From: Verrucomicrobium sp. BvORR106
Lineage (GTDB): Bacteria > Verrucomicrobiota > Verrucomicrobiia > Verrucomicrobiales > Verrucomicrobiaceae
Length of the DNA: 47,015 nucleotides
Assembly (NCBI RefSeq): GCF_000739655.1
Contig: NZ_BATR01000120.1
Span: 1-47,015, forward strand
Direction: 5' to 3'
Within the stretch, counting starts at the first letter, position 1. Each line of letters opens with the position of its first letter. Of this stretch, positions 9,678 through 17,610 are shown piece by piece. Both the position numbers and the translations under genes were made by a program. The notes under the pieces are model-generated. The model had not been told where the DNA came from. It saw only the letters and a list, made by a program, of their open reading frames with translations, and did no database searches.

Positions 9678-11456
9678 ATGCCAAACCCCCAAGGCGCGGA
9701 TTCCTCACTTTCAACCGGCAAAAAACTCCAGACCTGGGCCGCATGGCTCGTGGCGTGGATGCCTGCGCTGGCGCTACTCCTATGGCTGAACCAGTACGTG
9801 ATGCCGCTTCCGTACCATGATGACTGGGAGTTCGTCAGCCAGTACCAGCATTGGACGGAAGGTGCCTTTGATCTGAAGGAACTCTTCAGGCCCATCAATG
9901 GGCAGCCTCTGGCGGTGCCGAAGATGATCTTCTTTGCGGCGCTCAAGTGGAACAATGGTGACCTTTCCATTCTGCCGTACCTGAGCTGGGTGATGTCGGT
10001 GGGCGTGGGGATTGGCCTGTGGTGGCTCAGTCGCTCGTGGCGGAAGGATCTGGCGGGGAAGGGTTGGTACGTGGTGTTGCTCTGGAATCTGGGCATCTTC
10101 TCGCCTGCCCAGGAGGGCACGTGGTTTTGGAACTGCACCTTCCATACTTATATCCCAGGTTTCTGCCTGGTGGCGGGGGTGGTGGTGATGCTGGGGGGGC
10201 TGCCGGTATGGGCCAGACTTGTGCTCGGCGGGCTGGCCTCAACAGTGGCGACCTTTTCTTTTGGCGCAGGGTTTGTGGTGCCCTGGCTGTTGATGCTGCT
10301 CATCATCGCCGGGATGCTTGGTCAGGAACGTCGCTATCGATGGTTTCATCTGACTGCATGGGCACTATTGGCGGCAGGGCTTGGCTATCTGGCGCTGTTT
10401 GGATTTCCGGAGTCGGGCGGGGGCGGTGGTCTGGGGGATCAATTGGCCAAGCAGGCAGGGCGGCCATTGCTGGTCGGGGGCTATTGGCTGGTGCTGCTAG
10501 GTAGCACCCTCGCGGATGCCGCACCTTTTGAGCCCGTCACGTTTGGGATGATGGCGGCAGGAGCATTGTTGCTGTTGGGAGCGGTGGCGACGGTAAAGCT
10601 GGTCCGTTGTGGGGAGTGGTCACAGGCCCTGCCCTGGCTGGTTTTCGTTGCTTGGGCAGGTGGAAACGCGGCGTTGATCTCGATTGTGCGGCTTAACAAC
10701 CTGCTCGATACCGCGCTCGCTCCGCGATACGCCACGCACATGCATTTCTTTGTGGCAGGTGCGGTGGGGCTCCTGGCAGCGGGACTCTGGGTGAAGGGGC
10801 AATTCGGTCGCCTTGGACTGCCAGCCGGAGCTGCCGCGTTGCTCGTGATTCAGCTGTTTGCCTGGGGAGATGGGCAGCAAATGATGGAGGCGCAGTATCG
10901 GCGCATGCAACAGGACCGGGCGGTGCTCAGCTTTGTCAAAATCATTGAACCGCAGCGGGACTTGATCTGGGCGCCAGTGACCCCGTCTGAGACGGTAAAC
11001 GTGGCCAAGTTCATGTCGGCTCACGGTCTGGTCCGCGGTTTGAAGTTCATGGACTCTCTGGATCCCGCGAAATACCGTCAGGGGCCACCTCTTCCGGAAA
11101 AGTGGGGTTCGTGGAAACTGATGCGTGAGGAGTCTGGGGTGCTGACTGCGACCGGCACCTGTGGATCCTCCAAGCACCTGGACGTGCTGCCTGATCTGGT
11201 CGTCCTGACGATCCCGGATGCGACAGGGGCCGAGCGGATCGTCCATTTGACCAAGCCTCTGCTGCCGGAAGATTTTGAACGCCGTATCGCGGCGCGCCGC
11301 CTGCATCCAGAACACTACTTTGGCTGGTCCTTCGAGCTGCCGCCTGGTACGCCAGCGAGTGTGAAAGCCTACGGCTTCTACGGGGAGAAGTACCATCTCC
11401 GTCTGATCCCGAAAGCGCAGGCAGCTGCAGATGGTGCAGCTCTGTCGAAACAATAA
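9678..11456 (+). CDS. Multi-pass membrane protein, possible GT-C glycosyltransferase
   Basis: This 592-residue protein has about ten hydrophobic segments, the first at about residues 22-44, in the N-terminal two thirds, and then a soluble C-terminal domain of about 190 residues. Immediately after the first membrane segment is PLPYHDDWEF. An acidic DD motif in the first extracytoplasmic loop is typical of GT-C transferases that use polyprenyl-phosphate sugars. It is the first gene of a same-strand glycan cluster that includes an ArnC-like transferase able to make such a donor, which supports but does not prove this role. No sequence-level family is recognised with confidence. The start is the ATG at 9678, with no obvious Shine-Dalgarno. 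Confidence 0.72.
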   Translation: MPNPQGADSSLSTGKKLQTWAAWLVAWMPALALLLWLNQYVMPLPYHDDWEFVSQYQHWTEGAFDLKELFRPINGQPLAVPKMIFFAALKWNNGDLSILPYLSWVMSVGVGIGLWWLSRSWRKDLAGKGWYVVLLWNLGIFSPAQEGTWFWNCTFHTYIPGFCLVAGVVVMLGGLPVWARLVLGGLASTVATFSFGAGFVVPWLLMLLIIAGMLGQERRYRWFHLTAWALLAAGLGYLALFGFPESGGGGGLGDQLAKQAGRPLLVGGYWLVLLGSTLADAAPFEPVTFGMMAAGALLLLGAVATVKLVRCGEWSQALPWLVFVAWAGGNAALISIVRLNNLLDTALAPRYATHMHFFVAGAVGLLAAGLWVKGQFGRLGLPAGAAALLVIQLFAWGDGQQMMEAQYRRMQQDRAVLSFVKIIEPQRDLIWAPVTPSETVNVAKFMSAHGLVRGLKFMDSLDPAKYRQGPPLPEKWGSWKLMREESGVLTATGTCGSSKHLDVLPDLVVLTIPDATGAERIVHLTKPLLPEDFERRIAARRLHPEHYFGWSFELPPGTPASVKAYGFYGEKYHLRLIPKAQAAADGAALSKQ

Positions 11457-11486
11457 TTTGCACAACGCAGTTTTGCGTCATCCGGC

Positions 11487-12638
11487 ATGTCTATTCCGAT
11501 GTCCCCACCGCCCACCTTCAGCGCCTACCCCCTGGAAGACTGCAACGCCCACCAGGAGGAGATCCAGGCGGCGCTGCAGGAGTTTCTTCGTGCCGGGAGT
11601 TATATCCTAGGTCCCGAGGTGGCGGCGTTCGAGCGCGAGTTTGCCCAGTTCGTTGGCGCATCGCACGCGATCGGGGTGGCCAACGGCACGGATGCCATTG
11701 AGGTGCTGCTTCGTGCGTTGGAGATCGGTCCGGGGGATCTTGTGGCGGTTCCCTCGCATACGGCCGTGGCGAGTGCCTCCGGGATCGGCCGGGCGGGTGC
11801 TCAGCCGATCTTTGTGGATATTGATCCGGACACTTTCACGATCAGTCCAGATGCTTTGGAGGCCTTGCTCGTGTCGCCCGCCGGGGCACAAATCAAGGCC
11901 GTGCTGGCGGTGCATCTCTATGGTCACCCCTGTGACATGAAGCGCCTGGGAGAGGTGGCACGTGACCACCATGTGGTCTTGCTGGAAGACTGTGCCCAGG
12001 CCCATGGCGCAGTGTCTCGCGGGCGCAGCGTCGGGAGCCTGTCGAGAGCGGCCGCCTTTAGCTTCTATCCTACAAAGAACCTGGGAGCGCTCGGCGATGG
12101 AGGGGCCATCACCACCTCCGATGCTGCCCTGGCCGAGGCTTGCCGGGTCGTGCGCCAGTACGGGTGGAAGGAGCGCTACATCAGTGCTTCTCAAGGAGTC
12201 AACAGCCGCCTGGATGAGTTGCAGGCAGCCCTGCTGAGAATCAAGCTGAGATCGTTGCCAGGGGGATTGAGGCGTCGTCGGGAGCTGGCAACGCTTTATG
12301 GATCCCTGCTCAAGGGATGCCCGGATCTGGTGACGCCGGTTTGCCGTGAGGAGTGTGAGCATGCCTATCATCTCTATGTGGTGCGCACCTCCCGTCGGGA
12401 GGGATTGATGAAACATCTCCTGAGCCGGGGCATCCCCGTGGCGTTGCATTATCCGGCGGCGATCCATCAACAGTCTGGGTACGCTGAGGTGGCGGAATGG
12501 TCCCCGCCACTGCCGTCTACGGAGACGGTCATGAAGGAGATTCTGACCCTGCCGCTGCATCCCTATCTGGATGAAGCGGCGGTCCGCTACACGTGCGCAT
12601 CAATACGTGAATATTTGTCCGAGGAATCCGTCAATTAA
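11487..12638 (+). CDS. DegT/DnrJ/EryC1/StrS sugar aminotransferase
   Basis: The 383-residue, PLP-dependent fold-type I enzyme would transfer an amino group to a nucleotide-linked keto-sugar. Family landmarks are YILGPEVAAFEREFA near the N-terminus, GVANGTDAIEVLL, LLEDCAQAHGA (PLP-contacting Asp), the Schiff-base lysine in FSFYPTKNLGALGDGGA (about residues 191-207) and GVNSRLDELQAALL. The nearby WxcM-like ketoisomerase/acetyltransferase gene suggests this is the FdtB/QdtB-type 3-aminotransferase making dTDP-3-amino-3,6-dideoxyhexose. The exact sugar (Fuc3N or Qui3N) cannot be read from the sequence. It starts 30 bp after the membrane protein gene and ends 8 bp before the methyltransferase gene. 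Confidence 0.92.
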   Translation: MSIPMSPPPTFSAYPLEDCNAHQEEIQAALQEFLRAGSYILGPEVAAFEREFAQFVGASHAIGVANGTDAIEVLLRALEIGPGDLVAVPSHTAVASASGIGRAGAQPIFVDIDPDTFTISPDALEALLVSPAGAQIKAVLAVHLYGHPCDMKRLGEVARDHHVVLLEDCAQAHGAVSRGRSVGSLSRAAAFSFYPTKNLGALGDGGAITTSDAALAEACRVVRQYGWKERYISASQGVNSRLDELQAALLRIKLRSLPGGLRRRRELATLYGSLLKGCPDLVTPVCREECEHAYHLYVVRTSRREGLMKHLLSRGIPVALHYPAAIHQQSGYAEVAEWSPPLPSTETVMKEILTLPLHPYLDEAAVRYTCASIREYLSEESVN

Positions 12639-12646
12639 CGCCTTCC

Positions 12647-13405
12647 ATGCTGAACAAAGAATATGAAACAATGCGCCAGGTGGAGGACACCTACTGGTGG
12701 TACCAGGTGCTGCATGGGTATGTGCCCCAGCAGGTGGCGGGCTTGCTGAAGGACGGTGCCGGGCGGGTGCTGGACGCCGGATGCGGTACCGGAGGTACGC
12801 TGCGGCACCTGAAGGACCGCAATGCAATGTGGGATCTGCATGGCTTCGACTTCTCGCCTTTGGCTGTGGAGTACTGCAAGTTTCGCGGATTCAACCAAGT
12901 GTGCCAGGGCAGCGTGGACGCCATCCCGGCGGAAGACCGCAGTTTTGACGTGGTGATCAGTCTGGATGTGCTTTGCCATGCCGGGCTGGATGAGACCAGG
13001 GCGGTGGCGGAGTTTGCGCGAGTGGCCAGACCGGGCGGGCATGTCATTCTGAACCTGCCGGCATTCTATTTCCTCATGGGCCGCCATGATATTGCCGTGG
13101 GCAGTGTGCGCCGCTACGACGAGCGGCGGGTGAGGGAGCTGATGGCGGGAGCCGGATTGCGGATCAAGGAAATACACTACTGGAATGCCTGGCTCTTCCC
13201 GCCCATCCTCCTCTGGCGGCAGTTCAGCCGGTTGCTGAGCTTTGGGCAGGAGAGAGAAGAGGCCAAGTCTGACCTCACGCAACTGCCGGGGTGGCTGAAC
13301 AAGGTGCTGGCTGGAGTGGCCAGGATGGACATGAAACTCTGTCGATGGGTGGGGGTGCCGGTTGGTACCTCAGTCTTTGTCGTGGCTGAAAAGCCCAACT
13401 CCTGA
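12647..13405 (+). CDS. Class I SAM-dependent methyltransferase
   Basis: This 252-residue methyltransferase of the Methyltransf_11 type has motif I RVLDAGCGTGGTL (about residues 40-52), an acidic residue ending the second strand in LHGFDFS, and motif IV region SFDVVISLDVLCH (about 102-114), then RPGGHVILNLPAF. A C-terminal extension of about 75 residues contains a hydrophobic, aromatic stretch (IHYWNAWLFPPILLWRQF) that could contact the membrane. Its position between the aminotransferase and GT2 genes, 8 and 9 bp away, suggests it methylates a sugar or lipid-linked intermediate. The acceptor is unknown. Confidence 0.88.
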   Translation: MLNKEYETMRQVEDTYWWYQVLHGYVPQQVAGLLKDGAGRVLDAGCGTGGTLRHLKDRNAMWDLHGFDFSPLAVEYCKFRGFNQVCQGSVDAIPAEDRSFDVVISLDVLCHAGLDETRAVAEFARVARPGGHVILNLPAFYFLMGRHDIAVGSVRRYDERRVRELMAGAGLRIKEIHYWNAWLFPPILLWRQFSRLLSFGQEREEAKSDLTQLPGWLNKVLAGVARMDMKLCRWVGVPVGTSVFVVAEKPNS

Positions 13406-13414
13406 CGAACGAAC

Positions 13415-14440
13415 ATGGAACGGAATTTTCTGCACTCTGCCACGTCCGAAGCTCCCCGTGTGAGCTTCGTGGTGCCGCTGTACAATACGGGTGACGCCCT
13501 CGGCAGGCTCCTTCAGGCGTTTCGGGGGCTCGACATTGACGGTGGCTATGAACTGGTGCTGGTGAATGATGGCAGTCCTGACGGCACGGGCGACCGGGTG
13601 CCAGGGCTGATCAAAGACCTGCCCTACCCGGTGATCTTTGTAGACATGGCCAGGAACTTTGGCGAACACGCCGCCGTGCTGGAAGGGTTCCGGCATGCCC
13701 GTGGCAGGTTTGTGGTGAATCTGGACGATGATCTGCAGAATCCGGTGAGTGAGGCGCTGCGGCTGGTGGAGCATCTGGACCGGACGGGTGCGGACGTGGT
13801 GTACGCCTACTATGAGGAGAAGAAGCACGCCTGGTATCGCAATCTGGGCAGCCAGATGACCAACAGCATGGCGACGCTCCTCATTGGCAAGCCTCGTGAT
13901 CTTTACCTGTGCAGCTTCCGGGCACACCGGCGTGAGCTGATTGACCGGTTGGTGCGCTACACCGGGCCCTATCCCTACATCGATGGTTTGATCATTGGCT
14001 CCACGAACCGAATCGAGCGTCTGCTCGTGGCGCATGAGGAGCGTGCGGCCGGCCAGAGTGGCTACACGCTGCGCCGGCTGGTGAGATTGTGGATGAACAT
14101 GTTCTTTAACTTCAGCATCATCCCCCTTCGAATGGCGAGTGTGTTGGGGGTGGTATCGTGCCTGGTGGGGCTGCTGGGTTTCCTGGTGGTGCTGCTGGAG
14201 TACGCCTTTTTCAATGTTCAGTCCCCCGGCTGGAGTTCGTTGATGGCTGGCATAACGGTTTTCTCAGGGGTGCAGCTCATCATGCTCGGGCTCATCGGAG
14301 AGTATGTGGGGCGCACGTACATGACGTTGGCTGGAAAGCCGCAATCGCTGGTCCGAAGCGTCACTGATTATCGGGTCATGGCGAGTACTGGGATCGTGAG
14401 CAGCGCAACTGTGCAAGGCACAACCACTTCTGTGTCATGA
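13415..14440 (+). CDS. GT2 glycosyltransferase, ArnC/DPM1-like
   Basis: The 341-residue protein has an N-terminal GT-A domain: VSFVVPLYNTGDAL, LVLVNDGSPDGTGD, MARNFGEHAAVLEGFRHARG and the metal-binding NLDDDLQNP (about 106-114). Two C-terminal membrane segments lie at about residues 238-300 (ASVLGVVSCLVGLLGFLVVLL and then GVQLIMLGLIGEYVGRTYM). This layout is that of bacterial polyprenyl-phosphate glycosyltransferases such as ArnC and GtrB, which load a sugar from a nucleotide donor onto undecaprenyl phosphate at the cytoplasmic face. The 3' end overlaps the next gene by ATGA, so the two products are probably made together. It could supply the lipid-linked donor for the membrane protein encoded at 9678. 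Confidence 0.9.
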   Translation: MERNFLHSATSEAPRVSFVVPLYNTGDALGRLLQAFRGLDIDGGYELVLVNDGSPDGTGDRVPGLIKDLPYPVIFVDMARNFGEHAAVLEGFRHARGRFVVNLDDDLQNPVSEALRLVEHLDRTGADVVYAYYEEKKHAWYRNLGSQMTNSMATLLIGKPRDLYLCSFRAHRRELIDRLVRYTGPYPYIDGLIIGSTNRIERLLVAHEERAAGQSGYTLRRLVRLWMNMFFNFSIIPLRMASVLGVVSCLVGLLGFLVVLLEYAFFNVQSPGWSSLMAGITVFSGVQLIMLGLIGEYVGRTYMTLAGKPQSLVRSVTDYRVMASTGIVSSATVQGTTTSVS

Positions 14441-15384
14441 CCACGGCCTCCAACATAAAGCTGCACCCGGATGCCCGGTGTCACTCCCTGGAGGTGGGAG
14501 AGGGGGCCGAACTCGAGGCCTTTGCCTTCGTCGAGAGTGGTGCACGCGTGGGAAGGGACTGTTTCATCGGTGCGCACACCTATCTCGAACACGGCGTCAG
14601 TCTGGGCGACAAGGTGACGGTGGAGGGGGGCACTCGCTTCTATGCCGGACTGGTGGTGGAAGACGATGTCCACGTGGGGCGCAACGCCACCCTGGCCCGA
14701 GCTCACCATGGCGGTGCTACCCCAACTGCACAGACCACCCCTTCCATCCTGCTGCGTCAGGGCTGCCAGATCGGTGCCAACGCCACCATTTGCCCCGGGG
14801 TCACCGTGGGGGCTCATGCCATTGTGGATGCTGGCGCGGTGGTGACTCACTCGGTGCAGCACTACGCCATTGTCTCCGGAAATCCTGCCCATGTGGTGGG
14901 GTTTGTGAATGCGAAGGAACCAGTTTCAACCGGGAAAGGGAACATCAACCCGCAGGAGGTGGGCGTGACGGTTTCCCGGGTGCGCGGGGTGACTGCCTAC
15001 GACATCCCGTACATCAGTGATCCCCGGGGAAACCTGACGGTAGGTGAGTTTGAGCGCACCCTGCCTTTCCAGCCCAAGCGGTACTTCATGACCTTTGACG
15101 TGCCGAGTGCCAAGCTGAGGGGGGAACACGCGCATCGCACCTGCCACCAGTTCTTGATCTGCATGCACGGCTCTTGCGCACTGGTGGTGGATGACGGGGT
15201 GAATCGGGAGGAGTACCTCCTCGACCGGCCGACGTTTGGCATCTATGTGCCTCCCATGATCTGGGCGACGGAGTACAAGCACACTTCCGATTCTGCCTTG
15301 CTGGTGTTTGCGTCTGAGTATTATGACGCGGGGGACTACATTCGCGACTACCACCAGTACCTGAAGGAGCTAAGGCCGCAATAG
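14437..15384 (+). CDS. WxcM-like fusion: N-acetyltransferase plus 3,4-ketoisomerase
   Basis: Two catalytic units are fused in 315 residues. Residues 1-155 form a left-handed beta-helix of hexapeptide repeats (VGEGAEL, VGRDCFIGAHTYL, CQIGANATICPGVTVGAHAIVDAG, in short blocks), as in sugar O/N-acetyltransferases. Residues about 180-310 form a cupin of the FdtA/QdtA family with RGNLTVGEFERTLPF, the catalytic-histidine motif RGEHAHR and IYVPPMIWATEYKH. FdtA-type enzymes turn dTDP-4-keto-6-deoxyglucose into a 3-keto isomer; the aminotransferase at 11487 would then aminate C3, and the acetyltransferase domain would cap the amine. So this one polypeptide would act first and last in the pathway. The same domain order is known from Xanthomonas WxcM. 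The ATG overlaps the preceding stop. Confidence 0.9.
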   Translation: MTTASNIKLHPDARCHSLEVGEGAELEAFAFVESGARVGRDCFIGAHTYLEHGVSLGDKVTVEGGTRFYAGLVVEDDVHVGRNATLARAHHGGATPTAQTTPSILLRQGCQIGANATICPGVTVGAHAIVDAGAVVTHSVQHYAIVSGNPAHVVGFVNAKEPVSTGKGNINPQEVGVTVSRVRGVTAYDIPYISDPRGNLTVGEFERTLPFQPKRYFMTFDVPSAKLRGEHAHRTCHQFLICMHGSCALVVDDGVNREEYLLDRPTFGIYVPPMIWATEYKHTSDSALLVFASEYYDAGDYIRDYHQYLKELRPQ

Positions 15385-15486
15385 GGGGATAGAAGCTGGA
15401 AAGCCCATGCAGGCAAATCAAGGGCCTTTGGGAAATGATTGGATGAGAGGGGGGTGTGGGATTATTTTCGCCCCCGCTCAAATTCT

Positions 15487-16254
15487 ATGTCTTCCTCAGT
15501 ACTGTGCATTGCCCACCCCGGTCACGAGTTGCGTGTACTTCAGTGGCTCCGTGAGGTTCGGCCGGTGGTGTTGATTCTGACGGATGGCTCCGGATCGAGC
15601 AAGACGTCCCGTTTGGAGGCATCTCGAGCGTTGGTCACGGAAGCGGGAGGTACTGTGGGGAGGATTTTTGGGAGGTTTCCGGACCGGGGTCTCTATGAGA
15701 TCATCCGCAACCAGGATCTCAAGGCGGTGATCGGGCTGGCGGATGACCTGCTCGCCACCCTGGAAGAGAATAATGCGGACGTCATCGCTGGTGATATGCT
15801 GGAGGGGTTCAACACCGGGCACGACTTGTGCCGGATGCTCATCCAGGCGACGGTGAGCCGATATGACCGACGGCGGGGTCAGCCGGTGAAGAACTTCGAA
15901 ATCGTCCTGGAGCGGCTTTCCGCCACCATGGCGGAGCGCAAACCGGCAGTGACCCTCCAGCTGGGAAAGGAAGGGATCGCTAGCAAGCGGGCCTGCGTGG
16001 AGCACCGCTTCCCGCAACTGGTGGAAGAAATGGACCGGGCGGTGGCGAAATATGGCGATGTCGTGGTGGCCACGGAAGCCCTCTTTGAGGCAGCGGCGGG
16101 GTTGGATGATCGCTGGACGGAATCCGAGCCGCCGTATTATGAGACATTTGGCCGGAAACAGGTGATGGCGGGTCTCTACACGGAGGTGATCACGCATGAA
16201 ACCCACATGCAGCCCCTCGCCCAGGCCTTGCAGAAATGGGCAGCACAGGCATGA
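15487..16254 (+). CDS. PIG-L/LmbE-like deacetylase family protein
   Basis: This 255-residue protein begins MSSSVLCIAHPGHELRVL, which resembles the opening AHPDDE zinc motif of PIG-L/LmbE deacetylases, followed by LILTDGSGSSKTSRLEASRA as in that fold. The later GFNTGHDLCRM (about 117-127) is where the family usually has its second metal-binding histidine. The usual Asp pair of the first motif is replaced by Gly-His, so the metal site is altered and activity cannot be assumed. The ATG at 15487 is used because it puts the first strand at the N-terminus; upstream open frame has no family features. Its place in the glycan cluster suggests sugar de-N-acetylation or a related hydrolysis. Confidence 0.75.
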   Translation: MSSSVLCIAHPGHELRVLQWLREVRPVVLILTDGSGSSKTSRLEASRALVTEAGGTVGRIFGRFPDRGLYEIIRNQDLKAVIGLADDLLATLEENNADVIAGDMLEGFNTGHDLCRMLIQATVSRYDRRRGQPVKNFEIVLERLSATMAERKPAVTLQLGKEGIASKRACVEHRFPQLVEEMDRAVAKYGDVVVATEALFEAAAGLDDRWTESEPPYYETFGRKQVMAGLYTEVITHETHMQPLAQALQKWAAQA

Positions 16255-16279
16255 TGGGGTGTCGCCCGACGACTGAGCT

Positions 16280-17479
16280 ATGCGAGTCCTCTTCACCAAC
16301 CATGGCCTGAGTGTGCGGGCTGGTACGGAGCTCTATGTCCGGGACATCGCTGTCGCCCTTCTCAAGCGGGGGCACGAGCCCTGGTGCTGGTCCCCAGAGC
16401 TGGGTGTGGTGGCCGATGAACTGCGGGCCGAAGGAATCCGGGTGGTGCAATCGCTGGCAGATCTGCCCGGCAGACCGGATCTGATCCATGGGCATCACCG
16501 GCTGGAAACGACGGCAGCGGGCCTATACTTTCCTGATGTTCCCGTTGTTTCCTATTGCCATGGACCCAAGGCCTGGCAGGAGAGACCGTGCCGGTTGCCC
16601 AATGTGGCCTTCTGGATTGCGGTGGACGAGGCCTGCCGGGAGAGGCTGGTGAATAAGGAGGGGCTCGAACCCTCGCGGATCCGGGTGCTCTTGAACTTTT
16701 TTGATGCGGATCGCTTTCCCCAGCGAGGGGCGTTGCCATTGAGGCCGGAGCGGGCGCTGGTCTTCAGCAACTATGCCTCCCGGGATACGCATGTGCCGGT
16801 GCTGCGCCAAGTCTGTGAGGCAGCAGGCATCCGCCTGGATGTGGTCGGGCTGGCGAGCGGAAAGGTGGTGGAGGATCCCGGAGCTTTGCTGGTGCAGTAC
16901 GACCTGGTGTTTGCCAAGGCGCGTGCCGCGATCGAGGCGATGGCGGCGGGTTGTGCGGTGGTGCAGTGTGACTCCTTTGGGGCTGGCCGGATGGTCACGC
17001 CGGATAATTTCCATGAACTCCGTGAGCGCAACTTTGGCTTCACCACCATGCGGATGCCGCTGACGGTGGAGCATCTCGCGGCGCAGGTGCGGCAGTATGA
17101 TACCGTGGCCTGCGAGGCAGTGAGTGAACGAGTTCGGCGGGAATGCTCCCTGGACCAAGCCGTAGAACAGCTGCTGGGCCACTATCAGGACGCGCTCCAG
17201 TGGAAGGTGCCGTCATCATCCAGTGTTGAATGCCTGGAAGGTGCGGCCCTCTTGCTGGAGGGGGAGATTCCGTATGCACGTGCGGGCAGGGAGGTGCTGG
17301 ATGTGCGGCGGGAACTGGACAAACTGCGTGGGGAGTTGGAAAGGGTTCGTGGGGAGCGCGATGACGCAAAGACGTCGTTGGCGGCGACCAAGGAGCGCCT
17401 GATCCAAGTCAAGGCAGAAGCGGCGACGCTCCAGCGGCGGAAGTCTTGGTGGGAAAGATTGACCCGGCGCGGTCGGTAG
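16280..17479 (+). CDS. GT4-like glycosyltransferase with C-terminal coiled coil
   Basis: The 399-residue protein starts MRVLFTNHGLSVRAGTELYVRD, the first strand and glycine-rich loop of GT-B (group 1) glycosyltransferases. The donor-binding half includes VFAKARAAIEAMAAGCAVVQCD (read as VFAKARAAIEAMA, then GCAVVQCD), the counterpart of the E-x7-E region. The last 60 residues, about 335-395, are a charged heptad-like helix (RRELDKLRGELERVRGERDD) ending in a basic tail (WWERLTRRGR). This could oligomerise the enzyme or hold it at the inner membrane or a partner. It is the last gene of the glycan cluster. The donor and acceptor sugars are unknown. Confidence 0.82.
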   Translation: MRVLFTNHGLSVRAGTELYVRDIAVALLKRGHEPWCWSPELGVVADELRAEGIRVVQSLADLPGRPDLIHGHHRLETTAAGLYFPDVPVVSYCHGPKAWQERPCRLPNVAFWIAVDEACRERLVNKEGLEPSRIRVLLNFFDADRFPQRGALPLRPERALVFSNYASRDTHVPVLRQVCEAAGIRLDVVGLASGKVVEDPGALLVQYDLVFAKARAAIEAMAAGCAVVQCDSFGAGRMVTPDNFHELRERNFGFTTMRMPLTVEHLAAQVRQYDTVACEAVSERVRRECSLDQAVEQLLGHYQDALQWKVPSSSSVECLEGAALLLEGEIPYARAGREVLDVRRELDKLRGELERVRGERDDAKTSLAATKERLIQVKAEAATLQRRKSWWERLTRRGR

Positions 17480-17610
17480 CACTGCTCCGGCCTCAACTGC
17501 GGGACCATTTGGTCAATTCCGGCCAAAGATTGCAAAAAAAGAGAAAGAACGGTCCGGCGGTCACGTTTCCGCGGCGACAAGGGACTTTTTGAACCTTCAC
17601 CGCTTTGGTT

